A stretch of DNA of 64,000 bases from Clostridia bacterium (GTDB taxonomy: Bacteria > Bacillota > Clostridia > Monoglobales > Monoglobaceae). Positions 45,362 through 55,610 of the stretch are shown here, piece by piece. A model generated the notes under the pieces. The model saw only the letters and a list, made by a program, of their open reading frames with translations, searched no databases and was not told the origin of the DNA. The stretch lies in contig JAFYXJ010000009.1 in the NCBI GenBank assembly GCA_017546205.1, positions 1-64,000 of the forward strand, given 5' to 3'. The first letter of the stretch is position 1; the number at the start of each line of letters is the position of its first letter. A program made the position numbers and the translations under genes.

Positions 45362-46123
45362 CTACACCCGTACCGAAACACCTTCGGCTTTCAGATATTC
45401 TTTCAGGTCGTTGATTTCAATTTCGCGGAAATGGAACAGCGATGCTGCAAGGGCAGCGTCTGCTTTTCCCTCGGTCAGGGCATCTTTAAAATGCTCCATA
45501 CATCCGGCACCGCCGGATGCAATCACCGGAACGGAAACAGCCTCAGAAATAGCACGGGTTAATGCGATATCATACCCTGCTTTGGTTCCGTCACAATCCA
45601 TAGAGGTCAGCAGAATTTCTCCTGCCCCCATTTTGTCGGCTTTCATTGCCCATTCAACAGCGTCCAGACCGGTGTCAATTCTGCCACCGTTGACATAGAC
45701 ATTCCAACCGCTGTTATCAGCTCTGCGTTTTGCATCAATGGCAACTACTACACATTGCCGTCCAAACTTGTCGGCTGCATTGGTAATCAGTTCCGGATTG
45801 CGGATGGCGGAGGAGTTAATGGAAATTTTGTCCGCGCCCTCTTTTAAGAGCATACGGAATTCTTCCACAGTTTTGATACCTCCTCCAATGGTAAAGGGGA
45901 TAAAGACGGTTTCTGCCACACGGCGGGCAAGTTCCAGTACGGTGTCACGCCCTTCGTGAGTGGCAGTGATGTCCAGAAATACCAGTTCATCAGCCCCTGC
46001 ACTGTTGTAGACCTTAGCAATTTCTACCGGGTCGCCGGCATCCCGAAGTTGAAGAAAGTTCACGCCTTTTACCACGCGACCGTTGTGTACATCGAGACAT
46101 GGGATAATTCGTTTTGCATGCAT
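45362..46123 (-). CDS. hisF: imidazole glycerol phosphate synthase cyclase subunit
   Basis: A 253-residue TIM-barrel enzyme that uses ammonia from HisH to form the imidazole ring of histidine precursors and release AICAR. The start motif [27 protein letters not shown] and the catalytic aspartates around CLDV and SMDCDG are clear. The start at 46123 overlaps the hisH stop by one base (TAATG), and AGGTG lies upstream; an earlier ATG would lie inside hisH. Only these two his genes are present here. Confidence 0.95.
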   Translation of the reverse strand: MHAKRIIPCLDVHNGRVVKGVNFLQLRDAGDPVEIAKVYNSAGADELVFLDITATHEGRDTVLELARRVAETVFIPFTIGGGIKTVEEFRMLLKEGADKISINSSAIRNPELITNAADKFGRQCVVVAIDAKRRADNSGWNVYVNGGRIDTGLDAVEWAMKADKMGAGEILLTSMDCDGTKAGYDIALTRAISEAVSVPVIASGGAGCMEHFKDALTEGKADAALAASLFHFREIEINDLKEYLKAEGVSVRV

Positions 46124-46740
46124 TAAAACGCACCTCCCCATTCCATAAAGTTTTTCAGAATTTTCAGTCCTACATCACCGCTTTTTTCCGGGTGGAACTG
46201 GGTGGCAAATACATTTCCGTGATGCAATGCAATGGGCAGTGTTTTGCCGTATTCGCAGGTTGCGGCAATGATGGAAGTATCTTCCGGTTGCATATAGTAG
46301 GAATGCACAAAATAAACAAACGGATTTTCAGGGAGTCCGTAAAATAACGGAGATTCCTTGGTAAATTGCAGAGAGTTCCATCCCATCTGGGGAATTTTCA
46401 GCCCCTTGCTTTCAGGAATGCGGACAATTTGTCCGTGAAAAACATCAAGACCTTTTACGCCGGGACTTTCCTCACTGGAAGAAAACAGCATATGCATACC
46501 AAGACAGATGCCCAGAAAGGGCTTTTCTTGTTCTATGATCTGATGCATGGTGTTTACAAGACCGGATTCTGTCAGGCTTTGCATACAGTCGCCGAAAGCA
46601 CCCACGCCGGGGAGAATCACGCGGTCAGCAGCAAGAATTTCCTCGGGATTGGATGTAATATACACCTGTTCGCCTACAGCTTCACAGGCTTTTTGTACCG
46701 AGTGCAGATTTCCTGCACCGTAATCAATGATTGCAAGCAT
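46123..46740 (-). CDS. hisH: imidazole glycerol phosphate synthase glutamine amidotransferase subunit
   Basis: A 205-residue class I glutaminase that feeds ammonia to HisF. The nucleophile motif [11 protein letters not shown] and the C-terminal TQFHPEKS with His and Glu complete the triad. It starts [12 protein letters not shown], typical of HisH. An extended -10 promoter (TGCTATACT) lies about 40 bases upstream on the minus strand. It is coupled to hisF. Confidence 0.95.
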   Translation of the reverse strand: MLAIIDYGAGNLHSVQKACEAVGEQVYITSNPEEILAADRVILPGVGAFGDCMQSLTESGLVNTMHQIIEQEKPFLGICLGMHMLFSSSEESPGVKGLDVFHGQIVRIPESKGLKIPQMGWNSLQFTKESPLFYGLPENPFVYFVHSYYMQPEDTSIIAATCEYGKTLPIALHHGNVFATQFHPEKSGDVGLKILKNFMEWGGAF

Positions 46741-46916
46741 AGAGATATACCTCGCCAGTTAAAATCTTTTCCTATGCAGTATAGCATATTTTTTTCTCCT
46801 TGTATAGTATTTCTTTTGAAAAAGTTCATAAAATATACCTTGCCAATTTGTCGTCTGTGTGCTATGATAGATAAGATAGATAGGATTGAAATTACGCCGG
46901 AGAGGGGTAACAAACA

Positions 46917-47846
46917 ATGAGAATATTATTTATGGGCACACCTGATTTTGCAGTTCCCTGTATGGAACGGCTGATTGCAGACGGACATGAGGTTGTGGGT
47001 GCGGTAACGCAGCCGGATAAACCCAGAGGAAGAGGCCAGAAACTGATGCCGCCCCCCGTCAAAGAATTGGCAATTACACATAATATAGAGGTGTTTCAGC
47101 CACAGACATTGAAAAACGAGGGGTTCTTGCCGGAATTGACCCGGCTGGATCCGGAGTTGGTTGTGGTTGTGGCGTACGGAAAATTTTTGCCCAATTATAT
47201 ATTGAATTATCCGCAATACGGATGTATCAATGTGCATGCATCCTTGCTTCCCAAATACCGGGGGGCAGGTCCCATTCAATGGTGCATTATCAACGGAGAA
47301 ACTGAAAGCGGGGTTTCCACTATGTTTATGGGAGAGACGCTGGACGGTGGCGATGTGATTCTTCAGTCTAAAACGCCTATCGGGGAAGAGGAAACCGCCG
47401 GTGAACTCTTTGACCGACTATCCTTTATGGGGGCAGACTTGTTGTCAGAAACCGTAACGTTAATTGAAGCGGGGAATGCAACCAGAGAGGTGCAGGACGA
47501 TGCCCTTGCATGCTATGCACCTATGGTTACCCGTGAAACAGGGAAAATTGATTGGAGCAAAGACGCCAAAACCATCTGCAATCTGGTTCGGGGAACCAAT
47601 CCCTGGCCTATGGCGCAGACCTTGTATCAGGATGTTCCGCTGAAGATTATTCATGCAACCCGAGGGGAAGATGCCCAAGGAAAGTGCGGTGAGATTCTTG
47701 CAGTCAGCAAAAAAGGGATTTTGATTGCCTGCGGAGGGGGAGAAACTCTGCTGGTAGATGAAATCCAGATGCAGGGTGGAAAGCGGATGCAGGTTTGCGA
47801 CTACATCAACGGCCATGAAATTGCCGTTGGAACAGTTCTTCAGTAA
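46917..47846 (+). CDS. fmt: methionyl-tRNA formyltransferase
   Basis: A 309-residue enzyme that formylates initiator Met-tRNA. It begins ILFMGTPDFAVP, carries the formyl-tetrahydrofolate site HASLLPKYRGAGPI and has the usual C-terminal domain. The promoter TTGCCA (46840-46845) with TATGAT (46863-46868) lies upstream, and AGAGGGG precedes the ATG. It heads a long co-directional housekeeping operon that runs to the ymxH-like gene. Confidence 0.96.
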   Translation: MRILFMGTPDFAVPCMERLIADGHEVVGAVTQPDKPRGRGQKLMPPPVKELAITHNIEVFQPQTLKNEGFLPELTRLDPELVVVVAYGKFLPNYILNYPQYGCINVHASLLPKYRGAGPIQWCIINGETESGVSTMFMGETLDGGDVILQSKTPIGEEETAGELFDRLSFMGADLLSETVTLIEAGNATREVQDDALACYAPMVTRETGKIDWSKDAKTICNLVRGTNPWPMAQTLYQDVPLKIIHATRGEDAQGKCGEILAVSKKGILIACGGGETLLVDEIQMQGGKRMQVCDYINGHEIAVGTVLQ

Positions 47847-47858
47847 AGGAGCAGGGCT

Positions 47859-48569
47859 ATGCCATTTTTTTATTATTTTGACTGGACAATATGGATTCTG
47901 ATTCCCGCGTTTTTTCTGTCTCTTTGGGCACAAAGCAATGTGAACGGAACCTTTCGTAAATATTCTCAGGTGTATTCCCGTCTGGGGTATACCGGTGCCG
48001 AGGTGGCACGGCGAATTCTTGCCATCAACGGACTTTCTCATGTGGTAGTAGAACGAGTGGAGGGAAACCTGAGCGACCATTATGATCCCAAAAAGAATGT
48101 GGTACGCCTTTCGGAATCTACCTATGCCAGTACCTCTGTAGGTGCCATTGGTGTTGCTGCTCATGAGGTGGGGCATGCCATTCAACATGCCAAAGGATAT
48201 GCGCCGATTCGTATTCGCAACGGCATTGTGCCGTTTGTGAATGTGTGCAACACCCTTTCTATGCCGATTTTGATGATTGGTGTGTTGTTTGCCGGTGCCG
48301 GGGGCATTTATCCAAGATTGATAGATGCCGGCATTCTTCTGTTCTCGGCAACGGTTTTGTTTCAGCTGATTACTTTGCCGGTTGAGTTTAATGCCAGCCG
48401 CCGTGCGTTAAAAACGCTGGAGGAAAACCAGATTCTGGATGAGGGAGAAATAAAAGGTGCATCCAAGGTGTTGTCTGCGGCGGCAATGACTTATGTAGCG
48501 GCGGCGGTCAGCGCGGCATTGAGTTTGTTGCGTTTGATTTTGCTGTTTGGCGGCAGGAGAAGAGACTGA
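47859..48569 (+). CDS. YugP-type zinc-dependent membrane peptidase
   Basis: A 236-residue membrane protein of the neutral zinc metallopeptidase family (YugP). The zinc motif HEVGHAIQHA lies near residue 105, and there are three to four hydrophobic segments, at the N terminus and after residue 120. Its natural substrate is unknown. It sits in the same place in many clostridial fmt operons, and its stop overlaps the rsmB start by one base. Confidence 0.9.
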   Translation: MPFFYYFDWTIWILIPAFFLSLWAQSNVNGTFRKYSQVYSRLGYTGAEVARRILAINGLSHVVVERVEGNLSDHYDPKKNVVRLSESTYASTSVGAIGVAAHEVGHAIQHAKGYAPIRIRNGIVPFVNVCNTLSMPILMIGVLFAGAGGIYPRLIDAGILLFSATVLFQLITLPVEFNASRRALKTLEENQILDEGEIKGASKVLSAAAMTYVAAAVSAALSLLRLILLFGGRRRD

Positions 48570-49849
48570 TGGCAAATGCAAGAGAATTAACACTCAAGGC
48601 ACTTTATTCGGTGGAAGTAGAGGGAACCTATTCCAATCAGGCGTTAAAAACTCTGCTTGGGCAGAAAGATCTTCCCCGTGAGGACAGAGGATTTGTCACC
48701 GAATTGTTGTTGGGTGTTGTGCGGAACAAACTGTTTCTGGACTATGTTATCAGCCGGTTTTCCAGTGTCAGACTGAAAAAACTCAGCCCGTGGATTCATG
48801 GGATTCTTCGTCTTGGTGTGTATCAGGTTGTTTGTATGGAACGGATTCCGGACAGTGCAGCCTGCAATGAGATGGTAAAACTTGCCGGAAAATATTCCCG
48901 TGGGGCATCAAAGGGATTTGTCAACGGTGTACTCCGGACCGTGTCCCGAGAAAAAGATCGGATTCCGTATCCGGATGATCAAACAGAGGCTATGAGTGTG
49001 CGGTATTCCTGCCCCTTGTGGCTGACTGAAAAATTACTGTCCCAGTACGGTGCGGAGACAGAAGAAATTCTGGCAGCAACATTGAAACCCTATCCGGTGA
49101 GTTTGCGTGTCAACACTTTAAAAACCGATAAGGAAGAACTGCAAAAGCGATTATTGGAGGAAGGTGTACGTACCTATCCGCATGAAAAGAATGACCGTTG
49201 CCTGTATGTAGATGGTGGTTTGAATGTGGAACAATCTCCTGCCTATCGGGATGGACTTTATACGCTGCAGAATATCAGTTCCATGACAGCGGTAGAATGG
49301 CTTGCCCCTTTAAGAGGGGAACGGGTGCTGGATTTGTGCGCTGCACCAGGCGGTAAGACGACCTATATGGGGGAACGGATGGAGAACACAGGGAAAATTG
49401 TTGCTTGTGATATTCATCCTCATAAAATCCCGTTACTTACAGCGGCGGCTGAACGATTGGGACTTACGATAGTAGAAACGGTCTGTCTGGACGCAACGGA
49501 ACTTTCTGCGGAATGGATGGAAAGTTTTGATTGTGTTTTGGCGGATGTTCCGTGCTCCGGAATCGGTGTGATTCACAAAAAGCCGGACATCAAATGGAAC
49601 CGGAATGCGGAAGACGTGGATGCTTTGGCTGAAGTTCAGGAAAAAATCCTGAACAATGCCGCAACTTATGTGAAAGCAGGGGGGAGACTGGTCTATTCCA
49701 CCTGTACCATTTTGCAGGAAGAGAACGGAGACCAGATTGCAAAGTTTTTGAAAACCCATCCGGAATTTGTGTTGGAAAAAGAAGAAACACTTTTCATCCA
49801 CAAAACCGGGGGAAGCGGATTTTACATTGCAAAATTGATACGGAAATAA
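48569..49849 (+). CDS. rsmB: 16S rRNA m5C967 methyltransferase
   Basis: A 426-residue RsmB (Sun) protein that methylates a cytosine of 16S rRNA. It has the NusB-like N-terminal RNA-binding domain (about 1-130), then the methyltransferase domain with the SAM site DLCAAPGGKTTYM and the cysteine motif DVPCSGIG. The ATG overlaps the previous TGA. It is followed by rlmN 10 bases later, the usual Firmicute order. Confidence 0.94.
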   Translation: MANARELTLKALYSVEVEGTYSNQALKTLLGQKDLPREDRGFVTELLLGVVRNKLFLDYVISRFSSVRLKKLSPWIHGILRLGVYQVVCMERIPDSAACNEMVKLAGKYSRGASKGFVNGVLRTVSREKDRIPYPDDQTEAMSVRYSCPLWLTEKLLSQYGAETEEILAATLKPYPVSLRVNTLKTDKEELQKRLLEEGVRTYPHEKNDRCLYVDGGLNVEQSPAYRDGLYTLQNISSMTAVEWLAPLRGERVLDLCAAPGGKTTYMGERMENTGKIVACDIHPHKIPLLTAAAERLGLTIVETVCLDATELSAEWMESFDCVLADVPCSGIGVIHKKPDIKWNRNAEDVDALAEVQEKILNNAATYVKAGGRLVYSTCTILQEENGDQIAKFLKTHPEFVLEKEETLFIHKTGGSGFYIAKLIRK

Positions 49850-49859
49850 GGAACATACA

Positions 49860-50900
49860 ATGAAAAACCTGAAGGATTATACCATGGAGGAATTGGAGGT
49901 TCTGGTCAAGGAAGAACTGGAGGAACCCAAGTTCCGTGCCAAACAGATTTTTACATGGCTGTATCGGGGTGTGAGCACCTTTGATGAGATGACCGACTTG
50001 TCCAAATCTTTGCGGGAAAAATTGAAAGAGGGATACAGCACGGGTAGTCTTGCGATAGAGGAAAAATATGTTTCTTCTATTGACGAAACCCGACGGTATC
50101 TGCTACAATTAGAAGACGGAAACCATATTGAATCGGTTTTGATGAAGTACCATCATGGATACACCATCTGCATTTCTTCTCAGGTGGGCTGTGCCATGGG
50201 CTGTGCCTTTTGTGCCTCCACCAGAGGGGGCAAGGTTAGAAACCTGACTGCCGGAGAAATTGTGGGGCAGGTTATGACGGTGCAAAAGGATCTGGGAGAG
50301 CGGATTTCCAATATTGTTATGATGGGAATCGGCGAACCGATGGATAATTATGATCAGGTACGGAAGTTTTTGACCATTGTCAATCACCCGTCAGGGTTGA
50401 ATATCGGGCATCGGCATATCTCGATTTCCACCTGTGGTCTGGTTCCGCAAATTCGTCGACTTGCAGAAGAAGATTTGCAGATTACCCTTTCGGTTTCTTT
50501 GCATGCCGCAAAGGATGCAATCCGCTCGGAAATCATGCCGGTCAATCGTAAATACCCTATTGAGGAACTGCTGGGTGCATGCAAGTATTATATTGAGAAA
50601 ACCAATCGCAGAATTTCCTTTGAGTACACCTTGATTCAAGGGGTAAATGATACGCCGGAGGAGGCAAGAGCACTGCTTAATCTTCTTCGGGGGATGCTCT
50701 GCCATGTGAACTTGATTCCGGTGAATCCCGTCAAGGAAACAGGATTCCGTCAGGGCAGTAAGAAAAGTATTGAGGCGTTTCAGCATATTCTGGAGCAGGG
50801 CGGCATTGCTGCAACGGTGCGTCGGGAAATGGGTGCAGACATACGTGCGGCTTGCGGACAACTGCGGGCGGCAAAGGGAAAAACCGAACAGGAAGTATAG
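49860..50900 (+). CDS. rlmN: dual-specificity 23S rRNA/tRNA adenosine C2 methyltransferase
   Basis: A 346-residue radical-SAM enzyme that methylates C2 of A2503 in 23S rRNA and A37 in some tRNAs. The cluster motif CAMGCAFCAS and the catalytic cysteine near the C terminus (AACGQL) are present. The N-terminal helical part FRAKQIFTWLY is typical. Length is normal. Confidence 0.96.
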   Translation: MKNLKDYTMEELEVLVKEELEEPKFRAKQIFTWLYRGVSTFDEMTDLSKSLREKLKEGYSTGSLAIEEKYVSSIDETRRYLLQLEDGNHIESVLMKYHHGYTICISSQVGCAMGCAFCASTRGGKVRNLTAGEIVGQVMTVQKDLGERISNIVMMGIGEPMDNYDQVRKFLTIVNHPSGLNIGHRHISISTCGLVPQIRRLAEEDLQITLSVSLHAAKDAIRSEIMPVNRKYPIEELLGACKYYIEKTNRRISFEYTLIQGVNDTPEEARALLNLLRGMLCHVNLIPVNPVKETGFRQGSKKSIEAFQHILEQGGIAATVRREMGADIRAACGQLRAAKGKTEQEV

Positions 50901-50918
50901 CAAAAGGAGGTGTTTGAT

Positions 50919-51668
50919 TTGGTGTCAGATGTATACGGCGCAAGCCATAAAGGTAATGTGCGGGATTTGAACGAGGACAGTTTTTGTGTTCACGGATTTA
51001 CCCGTCAGGAACCTTACGGATTCTGTATCGTCTCAGACGGTATGGGCGGTCACAATGCAGGGGAGGTTGCCAGCCAGCAGACAGTTCAGTTTGTGGCAGA
51101 AGAACTTCTCAGAAAATTAACTGCACAGGAGGTGCCCAAGGCACTAAATCAGGCAACCCGAAATGCCAATGACAGGGTTTGCCGGATGGCGATGGCAAAC
51201 CAGAGCCAACGGGGCATGGGAGCAACTTTGGTTGCCGCCTATGTTTGTGAGGAACAAGCCTACATTGCCAATGTGGGCGACAGCCGTGCCTATGCGTACA
51301 GAAATGGGGAACTGTTGCAGATTACCAGAGACCATTCTGTGGTGGAAGAACTGGTAGCCAACGGAACCATAACCAAAGAAGAAGCGAGAAATCATCCCCA
51401 GAGGAATATTATTACCCGGGCCATCGGCAGCGAGGGCGTGATGGAACCGGATATTTTTGAATATGATTATTATCCGGGGGATATTCTCCTCTTATGCAGT
51501 GACGGACTCAGTTCTATGCTGAATGATGCGGAGATCCAAAAGATTTTGATGGAAAATACCAATGCGAAACAAATGGTGACAGCCTTGATTGATGCCGCCA
51601 ACCGACAGGGCGGACGAGATAATATTACGGTGATTTGTATTCGATTCATACAGGAGGGAGAACGATGA
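50919..51668 (+). CDS. prpC: PP2C-family Ser/Thr protein phosphatase
   Basis: A 249-residue metal-dependent phosphatase that reverses phosphorylation by the PrkC kinase encoded next. The motifs NEDSF, SDGMGGHNAGE, NVGDSRAYAYR and GGRDNITVICI supply the metal-binding aspartates. A TTG at 50919, 8 bases after AAGGAGG, is the best start; a GTG at 50910 lies within that site. The stop overlaps the kinase start by 4 bases. Confidence 0.93.
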   Translation: MVSDVYGASHKGNVRDLNEDSFCVHGFTRQEPYGFCIVSDGMGGHNAGEVASQQTVQFVAEELLRKLTAQEVPKALNQATRNANDRVCRMAMANQSQRGMGATLVAAYVCEEQAYIANVGDSRAYAYRNGELLQITRDHSVVEELVANGTITKEEARNHPQRNIITRAIGSEGVMEPDIFEYDYYPGDILLLCSDGLSSMLNDAEIQKILMENTNAKQMVTALIDAANRQGGRDNITVICIRFIQEGER

Positions 51669-53371
51669 ACTTAGTAGGAAAAGTATTTGCAGCCCGTTAT
51701 GAAATCCGGGAGGAAATCGGCAAGGGCGGAATGGCACAGGTGTATAAAGCCTGGTGTAACCTTTTGAACCGCTATGTTGCCATCAAGGTTCTGAAAGAAG
51801 AATTCAAGGACGACAGGGAATTCGTTCATCGCTTTAATGTCGAAGCACAGGCTGCGGCGCGGATTACCAATCCCCATGTGGTGTCTGTCTATGATGTAGG
51901 CTATGAAAGCGGACTTTACTATATTGTTATGGAATTTGTAGAGGGAATCACTTTAAAAGAGTACATCGCTGAAAAAGGAGTTCTCTCATGGAGAGAAGCC
52001 GTCAGTTATGCCGCACAGATTTGTGAAGGATTAGAGGCAGCACATAAAAATCAGGTGGTTCACCGTGATATTAAGCCCCAGAATATTGTGATGGCACCGG
52101 AAGGGGTTCTGAAAGTTACCGATTTTGGAATTGCAAGAGCGTCCAACAGTCAGGCAACCATGACCATGGCAAACACCGCTATCGGTACGGTACATTATCT
52201 GTCACCGGAACAGGCGCGGGGCGGTTATACCGATGCAAGAACCGATATTTATTCTCTGGGCGTTGTTTTGTATGAGATGCTAACCGGTAAACTGCCCTTT
52301 ACTGACGACAGTCCGGTTGCAGTTGCCATCAAGCATATTCAGGATACCCCCACTCCCATACGGGAACTGAATCCGTCAGTTCCGGTTTCGGTGGCAAAGG
52401 TAACCATGAAAGCCATGAGCAAAGATCCGGAGCAGCGGTATGACACTGCAGGGGCATTCCTGAGAGATTTGCGGGAAGTGTTGATTGACCCTAAGGGTGA
52501 ACTGGGATTTACCAATGTTTCGGAGGGAAGTCCGGAACCGGACATGGATACTACCATGCAATTGACCAAGATTGATGACGAGACCATCGAAAAGCATCAG
52601 AGAAAGTCTGCTTTGGATGATGATTATGCAAGATACGCAAGAGAAGTAGACCGTGAAATGGAGGAGAGGGAACTGAGAAAGGTAGATGAAAGACGAACCG
52701 AACGTGACCGAAAAAAAGAAGAGCGCAAGGTTACATGGATTGCAGTTCTGTCTGCAGTTTTGGTGGTTGTGCTGTTGGGCGCGGCGTTCTCTGCCCTGAC
52801 CGGAGGAATTAGTATCTTTGGCGGAACAGAAACGGTAAAAATCCCCGATCTTGTGGATATGGAACTGGCAAAAGCCCAGGAAGAATATAAAGACAAATTC
52901 AGCATTGTCCGCAAATCCGAGACCCAGAGCGACAAACCGGAAGGCACCATAGTAGAACAGACGCCAGAGGCAGGAGACCATGTGAACAAGCGTGCGGATA
53001 TGGTGATTTATGTTGTAGTCAGTGCCGGCAATGAGGTTGTTACCCTTGAAAATTATGTTGGAATGGACCGGGAAGAGGCTCGGCGTGCGGTAATTGATGC
53101 AGGATATCAGGTGAATTTGATTGAGAAATTCAGCGACTCTGAGGAAAAAGACAAAGTGCTTGCCCAGGAACCTGTTTCCGGAGAACCTGTGGGCAAGGGC
53201 AGTCTGGTAACCCTGTATGTAAGCAAAGGGTCCGAAAGTGCAACCCCCAGTCCTGAGCCGGAGGAGACGGCAAAACCGGAAGAAACGGCGAAACCTACAA
53301 GCCAGCCGGTTGCAACAGCGCAGACTCCCAGCCAGCCAGCCAATGCAACGGCACCCGGTATCGGTGACTAG
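51665..53371 (+). CDS. prkC: membrane Ser/Thr kinase with PASTA domains
   Basis: A 568-residue kinase of the PrkC/Stk type. The cytoplasmic kinase domain (about 1-270) has the glycine loop EIGKGGMAQVYKA, the catalytic HRDIKPQNIV and DFGIARA. A membrane helix lies near residues 358-382, followed outside by two PASTA domains that sense wall peptides, and a Pro/Thr tail (SPEPEETAKPEETAKP). The start at 51665 follows AGGAGGGAG and overlaps prpC. Such kinases control wall growth, dormancy and spore germination. Confidence 0.95.
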   Translation: MNLVGKVFAARYEIREEIGKGGMAQVYKAWCNLLNRYVAIKVLKEEFKDDREFVHRFNVEAQAAARITNPHVVSVYDVGYESGLYYIVMEFVEGITLKEYIAEKGVLSWREAVSYAAQICEGLEAAHKNQVVHRDIKPQNIVMAPEGVLKVTDFGIARASNSQATMTMANTAIGTVHYLSPEQARGGYTDARTDIYSLGVVLYEMLTGKLPFTDDSPVAVAIKHIQDTPTPIRELNPSVPVSVAKVTMKAMSKDPEQRYDTAGAFLRDLREVLIDPKGELGFTNVSEGSPEPDMDTTMQLTKIDDETIEKHQRKSALDDDYARYAREVDREMEERELRKVDERRTERDRKKEERKVTWIAVLSAVLVVVLLGAAFSALTGGISIFGGTETVKIPDLVDMELAKAQEEYKDKFSIVRKSETQSDKPEGTIVEQTPEAGDHVNKRADMVIYVVVSAGNEVVTLENYVGMDREEARRAVIDAGYQVNLIEKFSDSEEKDKVLAQEPVSGEPVGKGSLVTLYVSKGSESATPSPEPEETAKPEETAKPTSQPVATAQTPSQPANATAPGIGD

Positions 53372-53372
53372 G

Positions 53373-54245
53373 ATGCAATATGAAGGAAGAATTGTAAAAG
53401 GAATCGGCGGTTTCTACTATGTAGATACCGCCGACGGCATCTTGGAATGCCGTGCAAGGGGCATTTTCAGAAAAGAAAAGCTTATACCGTTGGTGGGAGA
53501 TTTGGTTACTATTTCGGTAGACGAAACGACAGGTACCGGTGCGGTGGAGGAAATCCATCCCCGCAAGAATTTGTTGATTCGTCCTCCCGTTGCTAATGTT
53601 ACCCAGATGGCGGTGGTGGTTGCAACGGCAAACCCCAAACCCAATCTGTATTTGCTGGACAAACTGATTGCATCGGCAGAATATGCAGGGATACACCCCT
53701 TGATTTGCTGGAATAAAACCGATTTGGATTCCGGAGAGGATTATGGGGAACTTTACCGAAACGCCGGATTTGATGTACTTTTGCTCAGTGCGGAGACCGG
53801 ACAGCAGGTGGATTTGCTGAAAGAAAGATTAAAAGATCAGGTTACGGTGTTTGCCGGTAATTCCGGTGTGGGGAAATCCAGTTTGCTCAACCGTATTTTT
53901 GGGACAGAAACATTTGCCACCGGTGATGTCAGTTCCCGTGTGGAACGGGGGAAACATACCACCCGCCACAGCGAACTGGCAGCATTGCCTTTTGGCGGAT
54001 ATATCATCGACACCCCCGGTTTTGGATCCTTTGACATTTCCCTTTTGCAACCGGAAAATGTGGTGGAACTGTTTCGCGAATTTACGCCCTATGCCGACGG
54101 GTGCCGGTTCCGTGACTGCAGTCATACAGTAGAACAGGGATGCCAAGTTCTGCAAGCGGTGGAGGATGGAAAAATTGCATCTTCCCGTCATGAAAGTTAC
54201 TGTGCTTTGGTACAGGAAATTCGGGATGCCAATAAACGAAAGTGA
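53373..54245 (+). CDS. rsgA: ribosome small-subunit GTPase
   Basis: A 290-residue circularly permuted GTPase that helps mature the 30S subunit. An OB domain (about 1-65) precedes the GTPase domain with G4 WNKTDL before G1 GNSGVGKSSL and then G3 DTPGF. The C-terminal zinc finger is CRFRDC plus H and C. The ATG begins one base after the prkC stop; a longer frame upstream is only an overlap with prkC. Confidence 0.94.
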   Translation: MQYEGRIVKGIGGFYYVDTADGILECRARGIFRKEKLIPLVGDLVTISVDETTGTGAVEEIHPRKNLLIRPPVANVTQMAVVVATANPKPNLYLLDKLIASAEYAGIHPLICWNKTDLDSGEDYGELYRNAGFDVLLLSAETGQQVDLLKERLKDQVTVFAGNSGVGKSSLLNRIFGTETFATGDVSSRVERGKHTTRHSELAALPFGGYIIDTPGFGSFDISLLQPENVVELFREFTPYADGCRFRDCSHTVEQGCQVLQAVEDGKIASSRHESYCALVQEIRDANKRK

Positions 54246-54254
54246 GGAATACCT

Positions 54255-54932
54255 ATGGAAATCAAGATGGCGCCGTCGATTCTTGCGGCAGACATTGTGA
54301 ATTTGGGCAGAGATGTACAGATGGTAGAGGAGGCAGGAGCAGAATACCTGCATATTGATATTATGGATGGGCATTTTGTGCCCAATCTTAGTTTTGGACC
54401 TCATCTTGTTAAGAGGCTCCGCAAAACCAGCAAGATGTTTTTCGACGTACACCTGATGATCAGTGAACCGGAAAAGTATATTGATATTTTTGCCAAAAAT
54501 GGAGCGGATTTGATTACCTTCCACTATGAAGCGGCAGAGAATCCGGAGGCTGTGTTGAAACTGGCAGAGCAAATCCATGCCCACGGCATCAAAGCCGGCA
54601 TTTCCATCAAACCGAAAACATCGGCAGAAGTGCTTAAGGGGTTACTTTCCGCCTTTGAACTGGTTCTGATTATGAGCGTAGAACCCGGTTTTGGCGGACA
54701 GTCCTATATTGATGACGTGAATGAAAAAATCTCTCGTCTTGCCTTGATGGCAAAAGAGGAGAATCCGAACATAGAAATTGAAGTAGATGGCGGTATTACA
54801 GCGGACAATATTCATGTTCCGACAGCGGCAGGTGCCAATGTTTTGGTGGCAGGTTCCTCGGTGTTCGGAGCAGAAGATCCCAAAGCGGCTGTTGCTCTTT
54901 TGCGCGCCAACGCCAATGAGGCGGTGAAATAA
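54255..54932 (+). CDS. rpe: ribulose-phosphate 3-epimerase
   Basis: A 225-residue TIM-barrel enzyme that interconverts ribulose 5-phosphate and xylulose 5-phosphate. The metal and catalytic segments are MAPSILAAD, HIDIMDGHFVPN, VHLMI and SVEPGFGGQ, and the phosphate site is GITADN and AGSSVFG. Length and place in the operon fit. Confidence 0.95.
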   Translation: MEIKMAPSILAADIVNLGRDVQMVEEAGAEYLHIDIMDGHFVPNLSFGPHLVKRLRKTSKMFFDVHLMISEPEKYIDIFAKNGADLITFHYEAAENPEAVLKLAEQIHAHGIKAGISIKPKTSAEVLKGLLSAFELVLIMSVEPGFGGQSYIDDVNEKISRLALMAKEENPNIEIEVDGGITADNIHVPTAAGANVLVAGSSVFGAEDPKAAVALLRANANEAVK

Positions 54933-54933
54933 G

Positions 54934-55563
54934 TTGAAAAAGGCTGTGATTTTCTGCAGCGGTGCATTTCAGGATACAACGTTCCCGCCTTTGCAAAAGC
55001 GTGAGGAATGGCTGGTGGTTTGTGCAGATGGAGGATTTCGCCATGCACAAAGATTGGGTATCATTCCGGATATGATTATCGGGGATTGCGATTCCTTTTT
55101 GCAGGCGTATCCCAAGACTGTTCCCCACCAGATTTACCCCTCCGAAAAGGATGTAACTGATACTCAACTCTGCCTTGATTGGGCAATGGAGCAAGGTGCA
55201 AATGAGATATGGATTCTGGGCGGAATCGGTGGTAGACTGGATCATGAATTTTCTCATTTTGCGCTGATGCTGTATGCCATCAAACAGGGAATAACTGTCC
55301 GTCTTTGGAATGACCGGAATGAAATTTTTATGAAAGATACCCCCTTTACCTTGCATCCTGACGGGAGACGGTATGTATCCTTTTTCCCCTATGGAGGAGA
55401 TGTGACTGAATTTTCGGTTCATGGACTCAAATATCAGGCGGAGGGGATTACCCTTACTTGCGATAAAGTGCAGGCATCCAGCAACGAGTTTTTAGACGGA
55501 CAACAGGGAACGGTTTCTTTTTCCCATGGATATCTTCTGGTCATGTTGTGTGACGAGGCATAA
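54934..55563 (+). CDS. thiN: thiamine pyrophosphokinase
   Basis: A 209-residue enzyme that makes thiamine pyrophosphate from thiamine and ATP. VCADGGFRHA, IIGDCDSF and the DxTDTQLCLDWA segment are typical, and the C-terminal beta domain follows. A TTG at 54934 is the most likely start. The gene directly follows rpe, the usual Firmicute order. Confidence 0.93.
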   Translation: MKKAVIFCSGAFQDTTFPPLQKREEWLVVCADGGFRHAQRLGIIPDMIIGDCDSFLQAYPKTVPHQIYPSEKDVTDTQLCLDWAMEQGANEIWILGGIGGRLDHEFSHFALMLYAIKQGITVRLWNDRNEIFMKDTPFTLHPDGRRYVSFFPYGGDVTEFSVHGLKYQAEGITLTCDKVQASSNEFLDGQQGTVSFSHGYLLVMLCDEA

Positions 55564-55610
55564 TCTTTCTTTTTCTGCATAGAATGTAGAAAAAGCAGGA
55601 GGGACTGCCG